Assembly: GCA_014338405.1 (NCBI GenBank)
Contig: JTDE01001530.1
Location: 1-64,000 of the forward strand
DNA: 64,000 nucleotides
Direction of reading: 5' to 3'
Source: Paragonimus skrjabini miyazakii
Lineage: Eukaryota; Platyhelminthes; Trematoda; Plagiorchiida; Troglotrematidae
Shown: positions 12,701 through 22,900 of the stretch, piece by piece
Layout of the letters: every line of letters starts with the position of its first letter
How positions within the stretch are numbered: position 1 is the stretch's first letter
Program-made: the position numbers and the translations under genes
The notes under the pieces: generated by a model
What the model saw: only the letters and a program-made list of their open reading frames with translations
The model's database searches: none
Told to the model about the DNA's origin: nothing

Positions 12701-13318
12701 TGAAATATATCTAGTAGGTTTCTATATAAATCATGTATAACTTGTATATAAATCGTCAACGTTGCTGATGAATAACAGCAACATAAATTGTCCTGTTTCT
12801 AGTGAATTTTAGCTTCTAGCATTTCTGCCTTCCTGCTAATCAAATGAAGTTCGGGCAGTTAATGGTGACAAACATTCATATTCAACACTTAGACAGATGT
12901 ATCAAACAATACCATAAGAACCGTTAAACGAAGTCCGTTTGTTTTTTCCATCCATCTGATTCTGCTTGAGAAAACTTTAATTGGATGTCACCATTATGAC
13001 TGCCTACTCGATTCCGCATAATATCTTTAACCGTCCACTTGGAACAGATAAAGTCTGGCGATATTTTATCTGGATCCACTTATAACAAGGTGCAGCAAAA
13101 TAGTACACACTGTAAATGGCCAGCCAATATATTCCGATTTATTACGTGTTTGAAACGGACCTCATTCGCTTTTCAACTAGGGTGTTTCTACCGATAGCAG
13201 ATCTAAATCTAGTCTGCCAGTACGTTGCACGGTCATATGTACTACACACGTTTGGATGTCCAGATAAATCATAGTCCCTGTTGAACGTATTTGGAAGCGG
13301 AAACGCTATTTGCTAAAG
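6741..13318. other. Long stretch with no supported gene
   Basis: Only short overlapping ORFs occur here, none with domain character. Exons upstream of 16928 belonging to the ankyrin gene may lie here, but I could not find any with matching phase and ankyrin signature. Confidence 0.45.
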
Positions 13319-13330
13319 ACAATAGATTAT
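13319..13330. repeat. Target-site duplication, left copy
   Basis: ACAATAGATTAT is repeated exactly at 13494-13505 and brackets the foldback SINE. Confidence 0.85.
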
Positions 13331-13493
13331 CATACAGATTGAACATCGCCCACAATTGATCGCAGCTGTCGCATTCCCATAGACTTTCCAGTCGGCCCCT
13401 TTCGAAAAGAAGCACTATGGGAATGCGACAGCTGCGATCAATTGTGGGCGATGTTCAATCTGTATGAAAATCAAAATTCCCTACTACTCATCA
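13331..13493. mobile_element. Hammerhead-SINE foldback copy (3' part inverted plus 3' part sense)
   Basis: The left arm 13331-13382 and right arm 13415-13466 are perfect 52-bp reverse complements separated by 32 bp. The left unit, read on the minus strand, begins at 13417 with TAGTGCTTC, the bases that directly follow the hammerhead cleavage site in other copies, and ends just before the tail. The right unit runs on the plus strand from CTATGGG to the tail ending CTACTACTCATC. The two units share CTA at the junction. The 12-bp duplication ACAATAGATTAT lies at 13319-13330 and 13494-13505, so the hairpin entered as one insertion. The tRNA-like part and the ribozyme body are absent. Confidence 0.9.
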
Positions 13494-13505
13494 ACAATAG
13501 ATTAT
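13494..13505. repeat. Target-site duplication, right copy
   Basis: Exact partner of 13319-13330. It directly follows the SINE tail CTCATCA, with the last A shared between the tail and the repeat. Confidence 0.85.
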
Positions 13506-13984
13506 ATTCAGATTCAAATTTTAGTGCATAAAAATTGGCTCACTTCATATGACTGTTGATCTGTCGATGTTACTATGCTGATTGATTACGCATTGTTCTA
13601 GTGGTGAACCCCGGATTTGCACACGTTGATCTAACAAAACTAGTTATACATATTATATTTAGTACATGTAGTATTCGCTAATATGTGTCAAAAATAACTG
13701 TGCTTTAAATGTTTCACAACTTGTAGACAACAAAGGCTTTAGCACAATTTAATTTTGTCGACTAGTGAGAAACTGGTCATCCCGTAACCTATTTAAAAGA
13801 AATGTTTGCAAGTGGCTGGCAAACTGGTGTATAAATTCACTGTTGTATAAATTCACGAAAGATGATTTTACTCCACCTGAGTAATATTCAACTTGAATTT
13901 AACCAACTCCCCTACTACTTATAAGTAATCTAAAATATCGCTTAGTAAGTTTAAGGAAATTAAAGATAATGACCTACCTCGGAG
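13506..13984. other. Intergenic stretch, nothing recognised
   Basis: AT-rich, with a local duplication of GTATAAATTCAC near 13829-13857. No gene seen. Confidence 0.5.
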
Positions 13985-14335
13985 GTTCGAATCAGAGGGT
14001 TATCGATTAGAGTTAACAGTTAATGGCTAACAGTTGACCTTAGTATCAAGAACATTAACAATTTGATTATGGTTTGTAAGCTAAAGTGGCTGAGCATTCA
14101 GATCTGATAATTAGGTTATGCCTACTGTAAACCCATTGGTGCAGTGGTAACACAGTTGCCTCGTGACTGTTTGGCTGGAGTTTTAGTTTCAGTTATGGCA
14201 AAAATATGTACTGATGATGAACTCAAACAAGAGCAAAACCCGAATCTAATGATTCTTCTTGACAGAAGCTGATTGGACAATTAACCTTAATACGAAAGCT
14301 GCGATCCAATGTGAGTGATGTTCATCTTTAAGTAG
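13985..14335 (+). mobile_element. Old, diverged hammerhead-SINE copy
   Basis: This copy aligns through the full unit with the reverse complement of 35353-35720. The 5' part (GGGTTATCGATTAGAGTTAAC) comes first, then GTGGCTGAGCATTCAGATCTG. An A-box-like TTGGTGCAGTGG follows near 14136-14147, with the B-box region GGAGTTTTAGTTTC after it. A CTGATGA remnant of the ribozyme core lies near 14211, and the 3' part GCTGCGATCCAATGTGAGTG near 14300. The ribozyme stems are degraded. The divergence implies an old insertion. Confidence 0.75.
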
Positions 14336-14933
14336 CAGCTGTACGAACCAACACAGACTGGTTGTTGCAGTATTGAGTATTTTGAATCAAATACACTAAA
14401 AGTGATATCCTAGACATAACACCTGAAAATTAGCTAGCGCGTATAAACTAGAAAACCTTTAGTTTATACATTTGAATGAGTCGAGTTCTACGACCGCATA
14501 AAAGTGGAATGAATCTGCAGCGGTAAATCCATCTATGAGACTGTAAAAAAATTCGATAATTTAAATATAAGCTACTGAATACAGACTGACTGAAAAATGG
14601 AGAGTAAAAAGAGCTGGCGCTATGGGTTTCTTGTAAAAGTTGGAACGACAAAACAGAAACGGAAGACAGCAGATGCCTGTACATGTTCAAAGCTAACTCT
14701 TTAAATCTAATAGACTTCGTTATAATAGTTCAGGAGAGGCTGTCTATGGGCTAAGAATTATATGCTTTAAAGATGAGACATAAAGAAGTAAAGCCAAGCA
14801 GGTGGATTGAGGAAGGGAGGTTTGCTTTGTTTACAGGTCCTGTGATTCAGCCAAACAACTTACCATGTACATAATAAACGAATAATTAATCTTTGAAGCA
14901 ATAAAGTTTAATGCAACTAATAACAATTGATTG
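14336..14933. other. Intergenic stretch, nothing recognised
   Basis: A minus-strand ORF of 80 codons (14448-14690) lies here but is low-complexity in character and unsupported. Confidence 0.45.
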
Positions 14934-15320
14934 GTGAATAGTAGGGGATTTTGATTTTCATATAGATTGAACATCACCCATAATTGATCGCAGCTGTCGC
15001 ATTCCCATAGACTTTCCAGTCGACCCCTTTCGAACAGCAGAAGCACAAGACTCGAGTTTCGCTCTCATTAGAGCTCGTCAGTAATGTATATCCTTGCCGA
15101 TGCCGGGACTAGAACTCCGACCATGCTTTGATGAGGCAACCGTGTTTACCATTGCGCCATTGACCTCACATTAGGCACGACCGAATTATCGTATGTGAAC
15201 GCTCGACCACTTTTGCTCGTGATTAATGGTCGGGTTGCCAGATCGCACGGATAGGGGACACAATAACTGTCCTGTTAACTCCACTCGATAACTCCCCGAT
15301 TAGGACTTCTCTCCAAGTTG
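14934..15320 (-). mobile_element. Hammerhead-SINE copy, near full length
   Basis: A tRNA-derived retroposon on the minus strand. Read 5' to 3', it has a 5' region (from about 15320, TCGGGGAGTTATCGAGTGG), an A box TGGCGCAATGG (15149-15159), a B box AGTTCTAGTCC (15107-15117) 31 bp further on, a hammerhead motif (15043-15087), the 3' region with GGAATGCGACAGCTGCGATC and a tail CCCCTACTATTCACC. The A/B spacing is that of a tRNA and implies RNA polymerase III transcription, as in schistosome Sm-alpha SINEs. I found no clear target-site duplication. Confidence 0.85.
15043..15087 (-). ncRNA. Hammerhead ribozyme, core kept, stem I damaged
   Basis: The minus strand reads CTGACGA, stem II GCTCT-AATG-AGAGC, GAAA, the palindromic stem III CTCGAG, and a GTC cleavage triplet. 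The core bases are all canonical. Stem I pairs ACATTA with TTGTGC and so has mismatches against the GCACTA/TAGTGC pairing of other copies. Activity is probably reduced; this is inference from pairing only. Confidence 0.8.
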
Positions 15321-15599
15321 AAATCACAGAAATCATTAACTCATAAACGAAAGTGGGTTACTTCCAATCTACATAATAATAATTTATCAGGTATTATTAA
15401 TGTACTATAAAAAAGCAAAACTGAAATACATCTGTTTTTTACGGACGGGAGGGTTGGAAAAGTCTTATGGGATTGTGAGGACCGCGCTCAATTTTCAGTG
15501 ACATTCAGTTCATATTGAACAAAACTTCTTTACCACTTACTAGTAAGTAAAAATATTGCCCAACAATTTCGCCGATTTCCCTGATTTCGACCTGCAGAG

Positions 15600-15880
15600 A
15601 AGCCATGGTAGTGGGATCAACAACTGGTGTTGACAGAACAGTTACCACGTCTCTTCTCGAGGCGATAGGACAATCGGAACAGTACTTACGCACAAATGTG
15701 GGTGAGGGTTTACCCGCGATAATTCAATTGTGTCCAACGCGAAGTGGATAATGCAATGATTAGCATGGTTGCCCCACAGAAGAGTGACTGGAATTCAATT
15801 CTCGGCCATGACACTACTAACGAGATCTAACAAGAGCTAAACTTGATCAGTTGCGAATGTTGTTTAATTCCTATTGGAAA
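15600..15880 (+). mobile_element. Old, diverged hammerhead-SINE copy
   Basis: The copy aligns through GGGATCAACAACTGGTGTTGAC, then GATAATGCAATGATTAGCATGG over the A-box region, then CTGGAATTCAATTC over the B-box region. The ribozyme remnant at 15811-15854 has CTAACGA for CTGACGA and TAAA for GAAA, while a GATCT-AACA-AGAGC stem II is still traceable. It was judged a dead copy. Confidence 0.7.
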
Positions 15881-16927
15881 AAATCCACTTTCATCCACCA
15901 GTAAGTTATAGTTTCTTACAGTAAGGTAACATATGTTTCTGAGAGTTGAATTTCGATAGTATATTACGACCGGTTTGGTTGTTGTTGTCACTCCTCAGGT
16001 ATACATACCTTGTAAGCTTCGAATGCGAAACCACATGACCGATCGGGTGCTTTCGGTGAACGTTGACCATTAAACTAAATACGCCATGTAATTCGTTCGA
16101 ATTTTAGTTCCACCAAGGATCTTGAAACGGACTGAGTTTCTGTGCAGTTCCACTAAACACTTTTAGCATCCATAATGAGTTACGAACTCCAGTGAGTTTG
16201 AGATAATCAACCTGAATAGTTCGAAAATAGGTTACTATCTGAAAACCAAATTATACTTCTTTTGGCAGTTTAAGATGATTCCGCCATTTGCTTAACATCA
16301 GTCACGATGATCATCTGCAACCATTAGAATCTCAAATAAACCCATCCATGAACAATGGTTTATGATCAACTGAGTTAGATCCACCCTTTCGTGAAAATGT
16401 AACAAATGATATATTCAGTTCATAATCCGTTATAAATTGAACTGTGCATACTATGAAATTTGCGTATGGTTTAACGAATCCACGTATACTTTGTTGATTA
16501 GGGAAGATATTCTATCTCTATTCTCATGTTCGGCGAACATTTTACCGTAAGTTGAAAGTTATACTGAAGGTGGGTTGGTCTGTGTTTAAAAGATACACAC
16601 GGTTCCGAGCTGTGTAATGCATACATATTACCAAATATCGAAGATACTATGCAACCTTCATAACAGTGATCGGCTCACAACAATATCATCCAACCAGTCA
16701 ACTGGGTAGAGGAATTTCTATCACATACTTTTCGGCGTGTCGTCAACTTCTGTCAACAATTAGCTTATGTTATTTGCAAACACCAACTCACCTGAACACA
16801 CAGGCTAGTGTTTTTAACCATTGAGCTTACATTGCTCTATCTAAAAAATAAATGACTGCATTTTTTATGCCATTTTTGAGCTGCCGTTATCTAACTAGTG
16901 TTAATCACAATCTTTCCGGTACAACAG
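15881..16927. other. Upstream flank or intron of the ankyrin gene
   Basis: No start codon, promoter motif or further exon was recognised here. The acceptor at 16926-16927 implies that this is intron sequence. Confidence 0.45.
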
Positions 16928-16981
16928 CTGAACACAGAAGAAAGTTGGAAGCTCAACAAGATTCGAGATGCATTTGCCAGG
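16928..16981 (+). CDS. Ankyrin gene, exon a
   Basis: 18 codons reading LNTEESWKLNKIRDAFAR, between an acceptor ending GGTACAACAG and a donor GTAAGTATT. A TAA at 16892-16894 closes the frame upstream, and there is no ATG in frame, so this is an internal exon. It precedes the first ankyrin repeat. It is the least certain exon of the chain because it is short and its acceptor is moderate. Confidence 0.6.
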
Positions 16982-19900
16982 GTAAGTATTAAGTTGAATA
17001 AGTAACTTGCGCTATATATAAGATTATTCGAACAAGTGATCCCGGAAATTTCACGGCGTTCCTGGAAAAACACTACGATGATCTGAAGAGGCATATCAAT
17101 ATGAGAGACGACAACTCATTGACGTTATTACACCATGCAGTGTGCATGTGCGAAGTGTCTGTCATTGAAACTTTGGTTGTGGAGCTCGGAGCCAGTAAGT
17201 TGCATTATTGCAAGGACAATTTTTAACAATACCTTATACAAACTGTTAACGTTTCCGTTGACCATTTATCATTACGTTCTTGAGACTTTAAAATACAGTA
17301 ATGGATATTAGACTGACTAATTATTTTTAAATGAGGACGAAAGTGATCGGAAGTAAAACGACAACAACAGCACTTGGCTATGGTAATTACACTGTATTCG
17401 AGATGAGATCAGTGATGGATTTGTCAACGTAGTTGCCCCAGTAGAACGAGAACATGAGACCATGCTGATCGTTTTAAGGGAAAGCACATTTGTTGAACAT
17501 TGACAGTAATGAGACTGGCGCTCAAGCCTCATTTTTGAAGGAGACCAGACTGAAAACCCAGTTGTATCAAATGCCTGCTAACGAATATGATTACTATTCA
17601 ACTGATGGCAAATAAAATTTCCAATAATCAGCTGTAAAGGAAAACAGAAAAAGCATACAATTATTGTAAGTCTGAATACAACATAACAGTTTCCGTATTA
17701 GAATTGTCTAATTTTAAAAATAAAATTGATACATTTTCCCTAATGTTCCATACTATGGCTTTCATCGACGAATATTGAAGCATAAGATTAACAGTAAATT
17801 TGTAATGTGTACTTAAAAATTATGGCTCTTGATACATGTAGTTGATAATGGGACATCGAGAAAAACACAACTACACTATTTTGAATTTGCTTAGGCGAGT
17901 ATTTTCAACATACTTACTTTGTGATAACATGAAATATCAACTTGCGAGTTAACTCCTTACCACAGTTCGGGTTGTTTGTCAATTCGGCTAGACTACCACG
18001 AAACACACAGGAAGTTTTAAAGTAGCTTATGTGGTTCTACGAATCAATTATTTTGATATTTTAAAGTTATTGTTTTACGCAATTTTGGCTATCTAACCTA
18101 AATATATCTCGTTGATCTTTCATGATATGTGGTTGTCTTTATGCGGGTTACATTTGAAGTTCGTAGCTAGAGTAGAATCGGATCAATCAGACTTATATGG
18201 CGCTTGTGAGAAAGTCTACATTTTGGCTTAAAATGTCACTTAGCTATTAAGCAATCAACTATTTTGTAATATAGACAGCGTAACCTCAAACTCTGAAGTT
18301 CAGAGCAATTGGGTTATTGGTTATTTGTCGCACAGAGCTCGGTTGTAAATTAAACAGTTGGCTAGCAATTGTCTAAAAACATTTGTTACAATGTTATGTT
18401 ATTCCTACAGATGTAAACATTCAGGATAAAGATGGTCTGACTGCGTTACATATGGTTGTAAAACACGTCCTTACTCCAGTTGAGACTTCGGTAAGTTTCA
18501 GATTTCTGCTGGTAGCTTCAATGAATTTAATGCTAACCTTCTTTGTATTTTGTTTTTGGTACAGCAAACAAACTGGTTAGCAACTTGACATATATGGCAT
18601 GATGTGGTAATTGAAATTCTTTAGAAGCATACTGATGTCAGTTGGTTCTCACGATATCATAATAGTTTTGTAAGAGGGAAGACTGCGTTTAATCTGGGTT
18701 CACTTTAAATATCTGTTACCTGTTGACAGAAGTACTAAGTCTACTTAAAGAACAAACAAATGATCACTCATGAATTTACGTTTAAAATACCGGGTGAATA
18801 CTTGAAATCAGGATGAACGAATGCTATGGGAAGGTGACGAAATGAAACTTGGGTTTCGTTCATGTTCAAACATTCTACGACCAACGACCACGATTTAGAT
18901 ACACGTCATCAAACTGTTTAAAAAATCGGGATGAAAATTCGAGGCTTTAGAATCACAAGGGTATGCTTGACTGCACAGTTAATCGAAATTACGAAGACCA
19001 ACTACGCCGTAACTTAAAACAACGGTTCTGATTTTTCTAACGTTTGATCGATCAGACTTTGTTCGGATGTTTAGGTGAAGAAACACTTTTGATGGATCTA
19101 AATCGTGATTTCTTATTTCACCTTAATCAAATTTGTTTAACCTCTTGAAAAACTCTTCTACCTGGTGCCACCGACTTCAGTTATGTCTTGTCCTTCACGC
19201 ACTTCCTACCTAATTTAACCTGAAATTCAATAGCCTGATTAACTAATGGCTTTGTGCACACGGTCTTCCTATCCTCGAATTGATCCTTGTGCTCAAGTTT
19301 AGCTTGAGTTTGCTATTGTCAAACATTCGTCCGTTTTGACAAGGCGTTTTAATCGAAAAATTCAAGGTCATTAATGATAACACTTACCAGTTATTAACAG
19401 GTTGTTTTGAAACTATTTATACGTAATTGGTCCCAAGCATATGCCCACAACGTACTTATTGAGGAATATGACGGATACTGATGAGATAGTTCATCATTAT
19501 ATGCCTTTACTGCTTAGGCAAATTTTAGATAACGGAATTACCGAAATCGAATGAAACTGTAAATGTAACATTAACTCATGATTGCAAACACTGTGGCAGT
19601 CGGAAACATTGCTGTCTTCAAGGTTGCCAGCACTAGAAGTTAACTCATTGCAGAATATCATACTGTATAGATATAAATCATCACGTACACACGTTGAGTT
19701 GTTCACTATCCCAGGGGGAGAGTGTTTGAGTTTGGGATATTTTTCTATGAAATTCCATGTATAAAGTTGTGTGTTGAGAAAGAAGACTTGGTAATTTAAA
19801 CGCTAACTACTAGCCGCTCACCAAGGTGAGTCAATACCTTCACTACTGTCATGGTATCATTGCTATTTACTATCTGCGTCAACAGAAAATCCTACATCAT

Positions 19901-22900
19901 ATTTTCAAATACTTCTAAATGTATCAACCGGTTAGCAATAATTCTTTAAAACAAACGGTAATGTATCATTGTGTAGTGGATCTAAACACTATACAAAATT
20001 CATGTGTAAACACGAGATCAAAAAGGTGATAAAAATGGGAACGAATGACTCACAGTAGTTCGTTAAAGTGCTTTGATTTAGAATTCCACTACATCAAATG
20101 TAGTATCCAATAGATACAAAACGTCGTGTCGTTAATAATTAATCTTAGAGGTCAACAACTGAGGTAATTCCAATGACAGATAACTAAGGAAGTTTGCCGC
20201 AATAGTCGCTTGATTCCGTTAGCTTCTAACTCTCCAAAATTCCGCGCATTAGCAACCCGAACGCAGAGAGAACGCAAGGCTCACGAACCGAGAAGTGAGT
20301 GAGTTGTATTTACTCATTATCGATTAGTTCGATTAAGTTGGTTTAAACGTCGGTTGTATACGTGAAGTTGAGGAAAGTGAATAACAATCAGAATTTTGAA
20401 ATAGAAAATAGTGTGCATAACGTTACAATTGTTTAAGAAAAATGAAGGAGGGGGTAATGTGACCATCGTCTTATTTTGAATGTGGACTACAGACTCACCA
20501 TGGTTGGTCACAAAACCGTTCTAAACCTTTGAAATTTCTTTCGTTTACTTGTTGTGAGTAAGTCCAATAATGAAACTATGTAGACTCTAATTCTGTCATT
20601 ATCTACGTATTTCGATATCGATACAACTGAGATTGAGCTGATCGTGAAACACTGACTTCAGGCAAACCACTTTATTACAGACACTTAACATTATTACTGA
20701 TGAATAGTAGGGGATTTTGATTTTCGTATAGATTGAACATCACCCACAATTGATCACAGCTGTCGCATTCCCATAGACTTTCCAGTCGGCCCCTTTCGAA
20801 CAACAGAAGCACTAGACTTGAGTTTCGCTCTCATTAGAGCTTGTCAGTAATGCATATCATCGCCACTGCCGGGACTTGAACCACGGACACGCTGTTCAAG
20901 TCCCGGTAGTGGCAATGATATTCACTACTGACGAGCTCTAATGAGAGCGAATCTCGAGTGTAGTGCTTCTTTCTGAAAGGAGTCGACTGGAAAGTCTCTG
21001 GGAATGCGACAGCTCTGATCAATTGTGAGTGATGTTCAATCTACATGAATTATTATTATTGTTATTATCAATAAAATTGTTATTTATTGGCTATATCGCA
21101 GACCAGTAACAGTTGCATAGTGGTACTCTCCCTTCGTGCCGTATTTTGCGAACAAGTTTTTCAATCTGGTGGACGCACTATTCATTCACAAGCGGTGTTT
21201 GAAACAATTGTCAATTAAGTAACTCGGTGAAGTCATGATGTGTTTCAGTCGTTCAGAAAAATTCGTGGTCGGAACAGATAGTACTTGTTGTGAATACCAT
21301 AGCGTAGCTACCTACCACAAAGTACTTACCAGTTATTTGATACTCACATGAAAAGGATCAAATAACCGTTTTCAAAAAATGTGAAACGGTGATCGTTTGC
21401 GTAACATGCGGAAACACTCCAGTTTACTGGTATGTCTGATCCTCTCAAGATCAAACGGACGTGTAAGTGTGGTGTTACTATGATGTGTTTAATTATTACA
21501 AACGACTTATTAACAAAGAGAAAAAAAGTAAGAAAACAAGAAGACTTGGAGGTTTGTGTCAATGGTTTTATTCATCATCATTGTAGATCACCTGTAAACT
21601 CAGACTGCTCATGATTAACACAATTTAGGTGTACTGCTTTTGAAACTGGTCACAAGAACCGTGTAGCCCGACCGAATAGCATTTTCTTCTGTGAGGGTTT
21701 GATCCTACTTTTGTGTAACCTTAAGATTTGATGAGACATTGAAAGTGCATACATCCAGCCGACCTAAGACATTGTAGCTCAGTTGAGGTTCCAAACAATA
21801 CTGGTGGTATTAAGTAGTTTGAAAGTTGTCACTGTTCCTTACTAGGTTTTCTCGTTTATTTAATTAGTGAAGTTAACGACAACTGGCCCAATAGCCTCCC
21901 TTATCAAAGAACAAACAATAACGACTTATCATAGCGTCTGTTTTTTCCTTCTGATTTATCAACATGACATTAAACAGATTTGTGGGTTTTCAGAATCGTA
22001 TGGAGGAGGGAACTGTAAATTTCCAACACTGAGTAGCTGTTGGAAGCAAAGTAAATTTCACCCCTCATATCCTCAGCGGACAACCCGAATTTCCACGTAA
22101 CTTGGTCATTACAACGGCCTCGATATACACAGATTGTCTTCAAACTTTCATTTTCGTCACCATTGTAGTGTCATTGACTGTATGTTGAATTGTTAACTAT
22201 GCAGATGATAAACAGTTGTAGGGTTTACTTACTGCTGTCCAGTATCGCTGTTGCATTCGAGCCCTAACGATTATCTACTTTTACAAACCTCTTTTCACAA
22301 CTATTAAACTTTCTGAACCGTTCAGCAAAGTACTAGTTGCTTTTTTAACGTGCTTAGCTTCCTGTGATTACTTTGTAAAATAAATTCTCAACTGCCGTAG
22401 GCTGACCACAAAGAGGATCCTTGCATATGCGTAATCTTACGAAAACCCCATTGAATCATCGATAACAACGGTGTCGAACAATTGTTTCCGAGGGTTTCTT
22501 GTCAGATCAGTACAACTTTCTGTGTTTCACAAAACCAAAACAATATGCGGAAAACCAAAATAGATCAGACAGAATACCATTGGTCCATGTAATTGCGTAT
22601 GGAATCCCAAAAAAAACGAGTTAAAGCATTCAAACGACAGGTCATCCGCGGTGGTAATTAACGGCACCGAGATCCACACACAGCTGGGTCACAGAATTCT
22701 TGGTTGAAGTTTGGTTGTGAATGAAAGTCAACGATGTAACTTTGGACCACGGCTGCTACAAGGCTGGCACGAGCCTCCTTTGAGAAAAAAAACCGGATTG
22801 CTTAAGTGAACAGCAGTGGATTCCGCGGTGGCTAGCAGTTGTTGTATTACCAGCTTGGTGTGAGTGGCCAGGATTTTGTAAACTACGCGCAACACCCGGT

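Noticed and set aside
12768..12800. CTGATGA as an isolated hammerhead core
   Set aside because: No following stem II and GAAA; likewise for CTGATGA near 19476 and 55611.
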